The position numbers were made by a program, and so were the translations under genes. From Flavobacterium rivuli WB 3.3-2 = DSM 21788 (lineage in GTDB: Bacteria > Bacteroidota > Bacteroidia > Flavobacteriales > Flavobacteriaceae), in assembly GCF_000378485.1 (NCBI RefSeq), contig NZ_KB899967.1, forward strand, positions 62,001-126,000: a stretch of 64,000 nt of DNA, given 5' to 3'. The notes beneath the pieces are model-generated. The model worked only from the letters and a program-made list of their open reading frames with translations, did not search any database and was not told the DNA's origin. Shown piece after piece: positions 24,367 to 32,480 of this stretch. Each line of letters starts with the position of its first letter. Within the stretch, counting starts at the first letter, position 1.

Positions 24367-25902
24367 ATGCAAACCAGATTATTCGATTTTTCCCAGAAAG
24401 TAAATTATAAAAACGAGATACTTGCCGGTTTAACCGTGGCTATGACCATGATACCGGAGTCGCTTTCGTTTGCCATACTTGCCGGTTTTCCTCCGTTGGT
24501 GGGTTTGCATGCCGCTTTCTTAATGGGGCTTATTACTGCTATATTTGGCGGCAGGCCGGGGTTGGTTTCGGGCGGTGCGGGTGCAACAGTTATAACGCTT
24601 ATAGCATTAATGAAAATGCATGGCTTAGATTATGTGTTTGCTGCTGTGGCTTTGGCTGGTGTAATACAAATACTCGTTGGCGTTTTTAAACTGGGTAAAT
24701 TCATCAGGCTTGTGCCGCAACCGGTTATGTACGGTTTTGTAAATGGCCTTGCTGTGGTAATATTTATGTCGCAGTTAGGGCAGTTTAAAAAAATGTTAAA
24801 CGGCCATGAAGAATGGCTAAGCGGTACACCTTTATATATAATGGCAGGGCTTGTGGCACTTACCATCGCGATAGTTATAGGTTTACCCAAAATCACTAAG
24901 GCCGTGCCGGCATCGTTAGTAGCAATAATTGTGGTGTTTTTAATAGTGATAGGCTTTGGTATACCTACTAAAACGGTTCAGGATATCGCATCGGTACAGG
25001 GTGGCTTCCCTCCTTTTCATATCCCTAATATCCCTTTTAATTTTGAAACCCTTGCAATAATATTCCCTTTCTCAATCATAATGGCTGCCGTAGGCTTAAC
25101 CGAAGGACTGCTAACCCTTAACCTGGTCGACGAAATTACCGGTACGCGTGGCAACAGCAACCGTGAGTGTATTGCCCAGGGTGGCGCTAATATTGCCAAC
25201 GGTTTCTTTTTTGGCATGGGCGGCTGCCCAATGATAGCGCAAACACTGGTTAACCTTTCGGCGGGTTCGCGCGCAAGGCTGTCGGGCATTATTGCTGCAA
25301 TTACAATTTTATTGATTATACTCTTTGGCGCACCTGTTATAGGCAGGCTCCCTATGGCAGCATTAGTAGGTGTAATGATGATGGTTGCCATTGGTACCTT
25401 TGAGTGGGCAAGCTTTAAGGTAATCAATAAAATGCCCAAACAGGATATATTTACAGGTGTTGCAGTGGCGTTAATTACTATAGTGCTGCACAACCTCGCT
25501 TTAGCCGTTCTCGTTGGAGTAATATTATCGGCACTGGTATTTGCCTGGGAAAGCGCCAAACGAATAAGGGTAGAAAGCTTTATTGATGAAAATACTGTAA
25601 AGAACTACAAAGTTTACGGGCCACTATTTTTTGGATCTGTAACTACTTTTACCGAACAGTTTACTGTAAATACCGACCCACAGGAAGTTATTATAGATTT
25701 TAAAGAAAGCCGCGTAACCGATATGTCGGCTATAGAGGCACTCAACAAGCTTACCCATCGTTATACTGATTCGGGTAAAATATTACGCCTAAAGCACCTT
25801 AGCCATGACTGCCTGTTGCTGCTTAAAAATGCAGAAACCATTATTGATGTAAATATTATTGAGGACCCAAGCTACAGGGTTGCTACTGATAAACTTAGTT
25901 AG
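24367..25902 (+). CDS. SulP-family anion transporter with STAS domain
   Basis: A 511-aa inner-membrane SulP (SLC26-like) transporter. The start MQTRLFDFSQ is followed by the transporter core with TVAMTMIPESLSFAILAGFP (about 23-42), FGGRPGLVSGGAGAT, VNGLAVVIFMSQLGQFKKM and GGCPMIAQTLVNLSAGSR (about 293-310). About 12-14 helices end near residue 400, then a cytoplasmic STAS domain (about 405-511) carries KESRVTDMSAIEALNKL. Substrates may be sulfate, bicarbonate or similar oxyanions. It faces the ars operon across a shared 120-base region, which makes joint control possible, but the substrate is not shown by this. Confidence 0.9.
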   Translation: MQTRLFDFSQKVNYKNEILAGLTVAMTMIPESLSFAILAGFPPLVGLHAAFLMGLITAIFGGRPGLVSGGAGATVITLIALMKMHGLDYVFAAVALAGVIQILVGVFKLGKFIRLVPQPVMYGFVNGLAVVIFMSQLGQFKKMLNGHEEWLSGTPLYIMAGLVALTIAIVIGLPKITKAVPASLVAIIVVFLIVIGFGIPTKTVQDIASVQGGFPPFHIPNIPFNFETLAIIFPFSIIMAAVGLTEGLLTLNLVDEITGTRGNSNRECIAQGGANIANGFFFGMGGCPMIAQTLVNLSAGSRARLSGIIAAITILLIILFGAPVIGRLPMAALVGVMMMVAIGTFEWASFKVINKMPKQDIFTGVAVALITIVLHNLALAVLVGVILSALVFAWESAKRIRVESFIDENTVKNYKVYGPLFFGSVTTFTEQFTVNTDPQEVIIDFKESRVTDMSAIEALNKLTHRYTDSGKILRLKHLSHDCLLLLKNAETIIDVNIIEDPSYRVATDKLS

Positions 25903-26166
25903 TCTTAAAGTACAACATACCATTAACCATTAAATTCAGCATAAATATTTAATGTTTTGTAGGGGTTTGGAGTCTGATAAAATTTCAGGCATATCAAATT
26001 TCATAATGAATTTAAAGGAAATTTCCTTACGGGAAACCTCAATAATATTATTATGTTAAAAAAACAGCATCAAAATTAAAAAATTGTTTTTTCTGCATCG
26101 TCTGCTCAAAAACACAATTAAAAACATACAATTTTATGTAATTTAGCAGCAACTCAAATTACAGCC
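25903..26166. other. AT-rich intergenic region with no gene seen
   Basis: 264 bases with no convincing reading frame. It contains the palindromic stretch GGAAATTTCC followed by TTACGGGAAACC (26020-26038) and long A/T runs. A -7 element for the 137-aa gene was not clearly recognised. Confidence 0.4.
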
Positions 26167-26580
26167 ATGCAATTATTTCCCGACTTAATTCTCTTAATGT
26201 CGCTGCTATTTATTATAGTACTTTATGTCCTGTTTAAAATTTTAAACAACAGCTCTCCACACAAAGAAAAGAAGAAGGAATTAACAGAAAAATTTCAGGA
26301 ATTACGTGCTCAATCCATCAAACTTCAGGAAAATGTAAGTAGCTATATACTTACTAACAATGCCAACGAAATTATTTTTTTTGAAAATATTACGTATGGA
26401 AGTTTTTTAAAATCGCTTCAAAAAAACCATATCCAGCACCTTTCAGAAAAATCGTACATAAAGCTAAAAAACAGTAACAACAGATTATACCTAAAAAGCA
26501 CAGAGACAATGCTGAACGAGCAGGCTATTAAACTTAAAGAAGCCCAAAACAAAGTTTCGGGCTTAAAATATAATTTATAA
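26167..26580 (+). CDS. membrane-anchored coiled-coil hypothetical protein
   Basis: A 137-aa protein with an N-terminal membrane helix (LILLMSLLFIIVLYVLFKIL, about 7-26) and a lysine-rich, coiled-coil-like soluble part (KEKKKELTEKFQELRAQSI, about 34-52; EAQNKVSGLKYNL at the end). No family recognised. AT-rich. Its 3' end holds an imperfect inverted repeat (AAGCCC to GGGCTT at 26540-26564), possibly a weak terminator overlapping the coding end. Confidence 0.55.
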   Translation: MQLFPDLILLMSLLFIIVLYVLFKILNNSSPHKEKKKELTEKFQELRAQSIKLQENVSSYILTNNANEIIFFENITYGSFLKSLQKNHIQHLSEKSYIKLKNSNNRLYLKSTETMLNEQAIKLKEAQNKVSGLKYNL

Positions 26581-26589
26581 AGAGCTTGT

Positions 26590-27243
26590 TTAGTTAAGTC
26601 TTACTTTAGGTTCAGGATGTGCTATAATAGCAGAAGTATCATAACCGCCAAATTTCCTGATGTAGCTTTTTAATGAGGTACCAAAACCATCTTTATAGCC
26701 TTTGCTACCGTTTGTTCGCAAAAAGCTCTTAACAGAGTTTGCACCGGCAAGGTGTGCAGCAGCAAGAAGGCCCGATTCGGTAATTTTTACGCCTTTGATG
26801 ATCTTGCCATCAAATTTATCAATTTCTCTTTTTAGTTCCCATTTGTTTTTACACAGCAATGCCTTAAAGGCGCGTTCCTGTAAACCGGGATTATTTAAAA
26901 AGTTTGCAGTATTGTAAATGCCCAGCGCACGTAGCGTGCTTTTGCCAAACTGGTATTTACCCATGTAACCGTAGCGGTTAACAAGTTTGTAAAGGCCCTG
27001 GCTTTCTTTTATACCTATAGCCTGTTTAAAGCCGATATACGATTTTCCGGTAAATGGAAAATTAAAGTTAATAACCTTAGCGGTTTCATCAATTGTAGGA
27101 ACAGAATAATTTGTAATCTCGTCTTCGGCAAGGTGAAAACCTTCTATCCTGCCAAATTGTTTTTCTTCTTTGGCCTTAAAGCCAGAACTTACCGTTGCAA
27201 TAAAAAGGGCTAAGCCCAAAAAGTACGTCCATTTTTTTATCAT
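26590..27243 (-). CDS. secreted lysozyme-like / transglycosylase-like protein
   Basis: A 217-aa protein with a Sec signal (MIKKWTYFLGLALFIATVSS). The SLT/lysozyme-like catalytic core is visible as QAIGIKESQGLYKLVNRYG (about 91-109; Glu about 97), then YMGKYQFGKSTLRALGI and GLLAAAHLAGANSVKSFL (about 170-187). It probably cuts peptidoglycan between MurNAc and GlcNAc. An upstream in-frame ATG at 27309 would add 22 residues without improving the signal peptide, so 27243 is used. It faces the 137-aa gene convergently with a 9-base gap. Confidence 0.8.
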   Translation of the reverse strand: MIKKWTYFLGLALFIATVSSGFKAKEEKQFGRIEGFHLAEDEITNYSVPTIDETAKVINFNFPFTGKSYIGFKQAIGIKESQGLYKLVNRYGYMGKYQFGKSTLRALGIYNTANFLNNPGLQERAFKALLCKNKWELKREIDKFDGKIIKGVKITESGLLAAAHLAGANSVKSFLRTNGSKGYKDGFGTSLKSYIRKFGGYDTSAIIAHPEPKVRLN

Positions 27244-27366
27244 GAGTTTTAATTGCTCATAAACTGTCACTTTATGAATTTCACAGGCTACAAATATACA
27301 CAAAAACAAAGGTTGATTTACAGCACCTTAGCAAAAAGCCTCGTTTTAACTTTATGTTAAGACCGT

Positions 27367-27494
27367 TATTTTTGTAGTTGTATCCCTGCAATCTCCCTTA
27401 AATAAAGGGGTTACCAAAACATTTAGTTAAGATAATTTAACACCCATTTTATGGCAAAAAAATTCCCGAACAGGCGTAAAACTGTTCGGGAATT
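27367..27494 (+). ncRNA. possible small plus-strand RNA
   Basis: A perfect plus-strand -7 element (TATTTTTG, 27367-27374) is followed by about 75 bases without a recognised gene, a short internal hairpin (CCCTTAAATAAAGGG), and the strong 13-bp hairpin at 27461-27494. A transcript from about 27381 to 27494 would be roughly 115 nt. No known RNA family was recognised, and the hairpin also serves mltG on the other strand. Confidence 0.25.
27461..27494 (-). terminator. intrinsic terminator of mltG
   Basis: A perfect 13-bp stem (AATTCCCGAACAG with CTGTTCGGGAATT) lies 20 bases after the mltG stop; on the minus strand it is followed by a TTTTTT tract. Confidence 0.85.
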
Positions 27495-27513
27495 AAAATA
27501 TTTTTGTAAGAAT

Positions 27514-28554
27514 TTACCTCTTTATACCCATCTTTTCTACCCAGGCAACGTACTTTTGACGATTAACTTCATGCTGTGCCGCCGTTACCGCAAACTCATG
27601 ATAGCCAAAATTTGTAACGCTTGCGCAAAAATAAATATAGTTATGTTTTTCCGGATTTAACACTGCATCTATAGCAGTAACATCGGGCATGGCAATAGGC
27701 CCCGGTGGCAGGCCGCCATACTTATAGGTATTGTAAGGAGAATCTGTAAGAAGGTCTTTAAAGAACACGCGTTTTATAACCTGGTCAAAATCGCCCGACT
27801 CTTTTTTAATCGAATAAATAACTGTTGGGTCGGCTTCGAGCTTTATACCTTTATGAAAGCGGTTAAGATATACACCCGCCACACGCGGCCTCTCGTCGTT
27901 TTTTACGGTTTCTTTATGCACGATGGCAGCTAAGGCCGAAACCTGCAACGGAGTAAGCCCCTGCGCCTCTGCTTTAGCTAAACGATCGGGCGTCCAGAAT
28001 TTGCGGTATTCTTTAATAAGTTTATCCCTTACTTTAGTTGCCGTAGTGTTCCAAAAAAATTCGTATGTATTAGGTATAAAGATGCTTAGCACATTATCTT
28101 CGTTAAAGCCATTTTCCTCAAGAAAAGTTTTATCAGTAAATGCCTGTAACAATTGCAGGCTGTCCGGCTCTATTTGCTGCGCAATACGCCCTACTGCCCT
28201 TTGCAGGGTTTCCTGGTTATTAAATGATAAGTTTACCGTTAGCGGTTGGCGCATAGCAATTATAATGTCGTTGCTGTTCATACCGTTTGTTAGTATAAAT
28301 TTACCAGCTTTTACATATTTAGGGTATTCTTTCATTTCGGCAACCGTTTCAAAGTTGTCCATATTTTCAACATACGGTTTTACAAGCTCTTTTACTTTAT
28401 TAAAGTCAGCTCCGGTAGGTACATAAATCGCTACTTCACTTTCATTAAATTTTGTATTGGCCGTAAATATTTTTTGATACATAAAGTATGCATACACAGA
28501 ACCCACTATAACTACTACAACCGATGCAATAGCAATGATTTTTTTAAAATTCAA
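27514..28554 (-). CDS. mltG: endolytic murein transglycosylase MltG
   Basis: A 346-aa MltG (YceG) protein with an N-terminal membrane helix (about 6-26, IAIASVVVVIVGSVYAYFMY), a LysM-like lead region and the catalytic YceG domain. The conserved segment SALAAIVHKETVKNDERP (about 206-223) contains the catalytic Glu; VYLNRFHKGIKLEADPTV and SPYNTYKYGGLPPGPIAMPD follow. It cleaves nascent glycan strands next to the membrane to set strand length. It ends the dapF-GNAT-mltG operon. Confidence 0.95.
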   Translation of the reverse strand: MNFKKIIAIASVVVVIVGSVYAYFMYQKIFTANTKFNESEVAIYVPTGADFNKVKELVKPYVENMDNFETVAEMKEYPKYVKAGKFILTNGMNSNDIIIAMRQPLTVNLSFNNQETLQRAVGRIAQQIEPDSLQLLQAFTDKTFLEENGFNEDNVLSIFIPNTYEFFWNTTATKVRDKLIKEYRKFWTPDRLAKAEAQGLTPLQVSALAAIVHKETVKNDERPRVAGVYLNRFHKGIKLEADPTVIYSIKKESGDFDQVIKRVFFKDLLTDSPYNTYKYGGLPPGPIAMPDVTAIDAVLNPEKHNYIYFCASVTNFGYHEFAVTAAQHEVNRQKYVAWVEKMGIKR

Positions 28555-28565
28555 AGTTTTAAGTT

Positions 28566-29096
28566 TTAATATTTGTTAACTAATTGATAAATAGCTTCAT
28601 CTAAATAAACATTGTCGCGTTTATTCCAGTCTTTTTTTATCCCTATTAATTCAAAGTCAAAATTAGTAAAAAGCATTGTACTTGCAACATTCGCCAAATC
28701 TATATTTGCGTATAACTGGTGGAGTTGCAGTTTTTTAAAAGAGTATTCTATAACCAGCCCTAAAGCTTCACCTCCAAAACCTTTTTGCCTGTCGGCCGTA
28801 TCCTGAACAATGATCCCTACACCTGCCCTGTTATTTACAGGGTCAAAATCAAAAAGATCTATAAGGCCCACGGCTTCAAAACTGCCAATTTTGCAAATGG
28901 CAAGGCGCAATTGCTTCACTTCATAAATATCCTGATGGGCATTTTCTAAATATTGGCGAATAAGGAACCGGCTGTATGGAGTTTGTGTATTACTTACATC
29001 CCACATGGCTTCGTTGTTTTCCAGTTTATAAATAAACTCCAGGTCTTCCGGCTCTAAAGCCCGCAGGTAAATAGTGTTTCCTGTTAAGGTTACCAT
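28566..29096 (-). CDS. GNAT-family N-acetyltransferase, RimJ/RimL-like
   Basis: A 176-aa acetyltransferase: LTGNTIYLRALEPEDLEFIY (about 3-22), VGLIDLFDFDPVNNRAGVGI (about 96-115, with the acceptor pocket turn), QKGFGGEALGLVIEYSF (about 124-140, the acetyl-CoA loop Q-x-x-G-x-G/A) and HQLYANIDLANVASTMLFTN. This is the RimJ/RimL branch, which may acetylate protein N-termini or small molecules. It overlaps dapF by 7 bases and mltG follows after 11 bases, so it is co-transcribed with wall-metabolism genes; a link to them is not established. Confidence 0.88.
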   Translation of the reverse strand: MVTLTGNTIYLRALEPEDLEFIYKLENNEAMWDVSNTQTPYSRFLIRQYLENAHQDIYEVKQLRLAICKIGSFEAVGLIDLFDFDPVNNRAGVGIIVQDTADRQKGFGGEALGLVIEYSFKKLQLHQLYANIDLANVASTMLFTNFDFELIGIKKDWNKRDNVYLDEAIYQLVNKY

Positions 29097-29872
29097 TCGG
29101 CCTCGCCTTTAAAAACAAACTGAGCCGGCCCGGTAAGGTAAACATTGGTAAATTTTTTGCCGTCCTGTTTAAAAGATACTGTAAGGTGTCCGCCCGGTGT
29201 TTGCAACGTTACACTGTCCGCTTCGGTTTTACCAAGCATTTTCATGGCAAGAGCCACAGCGGTAACACCTGTACCACAAGACAAAGTTTCATCTTCTACA
29301 CCGCGCTCATACGTGCGAACCGAAAAAATGTCAGGGGCAGCCTGGCTTACAAAATTTACATTTGTTCCCTGGTTGCCATACAGGCCACTATACCTTATGT
29401 TAGCGCCAATGCCTTTTACATCAAGGTTAGGCAGGTCTTCCACCATTTCTACATGGTGCGGCGACCCTGTATCCAGGAAAACATAATCTTCATATAACGA
29501 TACGGTATTTACATCTTTCATTTTCAAAGATATAATACCATTACTATCTATTGTAGCATGATGGCGGCCATCGGTTGCGTCAAATTCGGTTTCGTTATCT
29601 ATAATCCCCAAAGCATTGGCAAAAGCCACGATACACCTGCCGCCATTGCCGCACATGCTGCTCTGATTTCCGTCAGAATTATAATATACCATACGAAAAT
29701 CGGTACTTCCGCCGTTCTCTAATAATATAAGCCCATCAGCCCCGATGCCAAATTTACGGTCGCACAGTTGCGCAACAAGTTTGGTATCATTTTTGGGAAA
29801 TATATCATCGCGGTTGTCTATCATGACAAAGTCGTTTCCGGTACCCTGGTATTTGTAAAAAGTGTATTCCAT
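29090..29872 (-). CDS. dapF: diaminopimelate epimerase
   Basis: A 260-aa DapF. It starts MEYTFYKYQGTGNDFVMIDN. The two catalytic cysteines are in SSMCGNGGRC (Cys about 74) and TLSCGTGVTAVALAM (Cys about 199); GADGLILLE and TGSPHHVEMVEDLP are further family landmarks. It converts L,L- to meso-diaminopimelate for lysine and peptidoglycan. The longer in-frame start at 29893 is placed within the promoter element at 29891-29898, so 29872 is chosen. Confidence 0.95.
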   Translation of the reverse strand: MEYTFYKYQGTGNDFVMIDNRDDIFPKNDTKLVAQLCDRKFGIGADGLILLENGGSTDFRMVYYNSDGNQSSMCGNGGRCIVAFANALGIIDNETEFDATDGRHHATIDSNGIISLKMKDVNTVSLYEDYVFLDTGSPHHVEMVEDLPNLDVKGIGANIRYSGLYGNQGTNVNFVSQAAPDIFSVRTYERGVEDETLSCGTGVTAVALAMKMLGKTEADSVTLQTPGGHLTVSFKQDGKKFTNVYLTGPAQFVFKGEAEW

Positions 29873-29890
29873 TTGTGCAGATAAGTAAGG

Positions 29891-29898
29891 CAAAAGTA
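29891..29898 (-). promoter_or_regulatory. -7 promoter element of the dapF operon
   Basis: Read on the minus strand it is TACTTTTG, a perfect TAnnTTTG element, 18 bases upstream of the dapF ATG at 29872; a second copy, TATATTTG, lies just upstream (29900-29907). Confidence 0.65.
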
Positions 29899-29983
29899 CA
29901 AATATAAACGATATATTTTACATGATACAACCCGCACTTTAACCTATTTTTTAACCTTTTAAAATTAAATACTGCTTTTTATT

Positions 29984-31378
29984 ATGAAAAGAATTTCAAG
30001 TCTGTTTTTAGTGTCCCTGCTTAGCGGCGCCACTACTCTTGGAGCTTACAAACTGGTATTTGATAACAACAATTCCAGTTCTGCTTTATCAATAGCTGCT
30101 CCACAATCATCTTACACAAGAAACGTATCTATGGGCGGCCCCGAAAATGTTGATTTTACTGCCGCTGCAGATAAGGCCGTGCATACCGTAGTGCACGTTA
30201 AAAACACATCTTACGCTACAGCAAGCAACCCCATGATGGAGTTTTTCTACGGCTCGCGCGGTGGCCAGCCACAACCGCAGATAGGTACCGGCAGCGGTGT
30301 TATTATTACTGCCGATGGCTACATTGTTACCAACAACCACGTGATACAAAACGCATCTGAACTTGAGGTAACACTTAACAACAATAAGTCGTACAAAGCT
30401 AAACTCGTGGGTACCGACTCTAAAATGGATATTGCCCTACTTAAGGTAGATACTAAAGATAAGCTGCCTTATGCCACCTTTGGCAACAGCGACGATATGA
30501 AGGTGGGCGAATGGGTGCTTGCCGTAGGTAACCCTTACAACCTTACCAGTACAGTTACTGCCGGTATCGTTTCGGCCAAGGCAAGAAACCTTAGCAAAGA
30601 TGGCCTTCAGTCATTTATACAGACCGATGCTGCCGTAAACCCGGGTAATAGTGGCGGTGCACTGGTTAATACGCGTGGCGAACTTATAGGTATCAATACC
30701 ATGATATCATCTCAAACGGGTTCTTATGTAGGCTACTCTTTTGCAGTGCCAAGCAACATTGCCCGTAAAATTATAGAAGATATTATGGAGTACGGCAATG
30801 TGCAGCGTGGTGTTCTTGGTGTACAGGGTGGCGAACTTAACAGCACTGTGAGCAAAGAACTTGGCATTACAGATACCCAGGGCTTTTATGTGCAAAGTGT
30901 GGTAGATAAAAGTGGCGCCCAGCAAGCCGGCATTAAAAAAGGTGATATTATTGTTAAGATAGATGAAAAAGCCGTTAACGGATTTTCTGACCTAAATGCC
31001 GCCATTGTTACAAAGCGTCCAAATGACGTGGTAAAAGTTACGCTTAAGCGCGATGACGACCTGGTTGTTGTACCTGTTAAACTAAGCAAAAACGAGATTA
31101 ACAGCTTTACTTACTCCGGTCTTGAACTGCAGGACCTTACCGCTGCCGAGAAAAAGCAGCTTAAGCTTGATTATGGTGTTAGGATCAAAGAAATTACCGA
31201 TGAAGATTACATGCCTTACTACGACGAGCTTAAAGGAGGTATTATTTTAAGTATTAATAACACTAAAGCTACCGATATAGAAACTGTAAGCGGTATATTG
31301 GGCAATAAAAACCAAAACCAGCGCGTACGTGTAGAGATGCTTACAAAAAGCGGACAGGTAGTGCGTTTTATAATGTAA
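29984..31378 (+). CDS. HtrA/DegQ-family periplasmic serine protease
   Basis: A 464-aa Deg protease with an N-terminal signal/membrane segment (SSLFLVSLLSGATTLGAYKL). The catalytic triad is His in NNHVI (about 119), Asp in SKMDIALLKV (about 149) and Ser in NPGNSGGAL (about 223). Two PDZ domains follow (about 265-370, with GVLGVQGG and SGAQQAGIKKGDII; and about 380-464). It degrades or refolds misfolded envelope proteins. The gene is preceded by an AT-rich leader divergent from dapF and followed by a strong terminator. Confidence 0.95.
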   Translation: MKRISSLFLVSLLSGATTLGAYKLVFDNNNSSSALSIAAPQSSYTRNVSMGGPENVDFTAAADKAVHTVVHVKNTSYATASNPMMEFFYGSRGGQPQPQIGTGSGVIITADGYIVTNNHVIQNASELEVTLNNNKSYKAKLVGTDSKMDIALLKVDTKDKLPYATFGNSDDMKVGEWVLAVGNPYNLTSTVTAGIVSAKARNLSKDGLQSFIQTDAAVNPGNSGGALVNTRGELIGINTMISSQTGSYVGYSFAVPSNIARKIIEDIMEYGNVQRGVLGVQGGELNSTVSKELGITDTQGFYVQSVVDKSGAQQAGIKKGDIIVKIDEKAVNGFSDLNAAIVTKRPNDVVKVTLKRDDDLVVVPVKLSKNEINSFTYSGLELQDLTAAEKKQLKLDYGVRIKEITDEDYMPYYDELKGGIILSINNTKATDIETVSGILGNKNQNQRVRVEMLTKSGQVVRFIM

Positions 31379-31402
31379 ATTATCCTTTGTTTTTAAATAG
31401 TT

Positions 31403-31437
31403 AACCCCGGCTTAGTGCGTAAGCCGGGGTTTTATTT
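31403..31437 (+). terminator. intrinsic terminator after the Deg protease gene
   Basis: A perfect 12-bp GC-rich stem (AACCCCGGCTTA, loop GTGCG, TAAGCCGGGGTT) is followed by TTATTTTAT, 24 bases downstream of the stop. Confidence 0.9.
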
Positions 31438-31452
31438 TATAGAAGTAAACAA

Positions 31453-32286
31453 TTAGTTCACGTCTTTCTTCTCTATATTAATTGTGCTTACAGTGTTATC
31501 ATCTCCGGTAATTTTCAGAGTGTAATTGCCCCTTGTAAGCGCTGTTAAATCAAGTCGGGAATAATCAGTACCTATACTGTCTACATTTACGGCCTGCCCC
31601 TGGTTATTAAATATGCTCAAGTTATTTATAACACCCGGGTATTCTACCCGCACATAATCTGTAAACGGATTAGGATATACTTTTACGGCACTCTCTGCAA
31701 ATGTGGATGTAATGGTTATACCGTCCTGCACGGCACTTACTTCATCTAAATATACATAAAACTGATTTGTAAAATCAGTACCATTACCGGCAGTAACTTT
31801 AAGATATACGTTACTACCGTTTGCAGGAGTAAAGGCAACCTGCCGTATTGCACAATTATCTGATGGTATGTGGTTACTTGCTGTTACATTATCGGCAACG
31901 CTCCAGGGACCATTTTGTGTAGGCCCATACTGAACCAGCAAACTTCCCCAGTTATTCCCAGCCGCAGGCTGATAGGGTAATACCTTATCATACATAAGCA
32001 CTTTATAACTGTAAGTTAACACTACCCTTTCGCCATTGCTCACACCCAGGCTGGGCGAATAAGTAACGGCAGGTGTGGCAGTGTTGGCACTATTTTTATA
32101 TGCCGCCCTAAAGGCGTATGGGTTATTACAAACGGCAACATCGGTTACAACAAAGTCAGACGTTGTCCATTTATGGTTTGAAGATGAGAAATCCTGCGCA
32201 TAATTTATTTGGGCACTTATGTTTTGGGTAAAAAGCAGAACTGCTGTAAGGCACAGCCCTGATATAAAATGTAGTGTAGTTTTCAT
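31453..32286 (-). CDS. secreted protein with T9SS type A sorting domain
   Basis: A 277-aa secreted protein with a signal peptide (about 1-25, ending NISAQ) and two parts. The N-terminal domain (about 26-190) begins INYAQDFSSSNHKWTTSDF and ends VYLDEVSAVQDG; it is a beta-rich jelly-roll-like unit. The C-terminal domain (about 200-277) carries VKVYPNPFTDYVRVEYPG and LTALTRGNYTLKITGDDN, the type A type IX secretion sorting signal, removed and often replaced by lipid attachment at the cell surface. Its N-terminal domain is paralogous to that of the next gene (32481-34064). Confidence 0.85.
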   Translation of the reverse strand: MKTTLHFISGLCLTAVLLFTQNISAQINYAQDFSSSNHKWTTSDFVVTDVAVCNNPYAFRAAYKNSANTATPAVTYSPSLGVSNGERVVLTYSYKVLMYDKVLPYQPAAGNNWGSLLVQYGPTQNGPWSVADNVTASNHIPSDNCAIRQVAFTPANGSNVYLKVTAGNGTDFTNQFYVYLDEVSAVQDGITITSTFAESAVKVYPNPFTDYVRVEYPGVINNLSIFNNQGQAVNVDSIGTDYSRLDLTALTRGNYTLKITGDDNTVSTINIEKKDVN

Positions 32287-32425
32287 GGTGATTTAAATTT
32301 TAATTCTACATTAAAGTTACACCATAAACAACTGGTTAACAATAGCAAGACCCGGTTTAACCTGACTTTGTGCCGGTGTTAATATATTTAACAAATTTAA
32401 TAAAACACCCGGCATTAAACAAAAA

Positions 32426-32449
32426 AACGGGCAGCATGAGCCACCCGTT
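32426..32449 (-). terminator. intrinsic terminator of the 527-aa T9SS cargo gene
   Basis: On the minus strand AACGGGTGGC pairs with GCTGCCCGTT (two G-T pairs) and is followed by TTTTTTT, 32 bases after the stop at 32481. Confidence 0.8.
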
Positions 32450-32480
32450 CCTATAAAAACTAAATCAGAAAATTAAAAAA

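Noticed and set aside
25017..25559. Minus-strand open frame of 180 aa opposite the SulP gene
   Set aside because: Low-complexity Ala/Thr/Ile composition from reverse-reading membrane helices. The plus-strand gene is a complete transporter.
26540..26564. Inverted repeat at the end of the 137-aa gene as a terminator
   Set aside because: The stem has a mismatch and no T-run follows; only mentioned as a possibility in the gene entry.
27451..27660. Plus-strand 69-aa frame beginning in the hairpin and running into mltG
   Set aside because: It is antisense to mltG and reads through a terminator hairpin; no domain or start context supports it.
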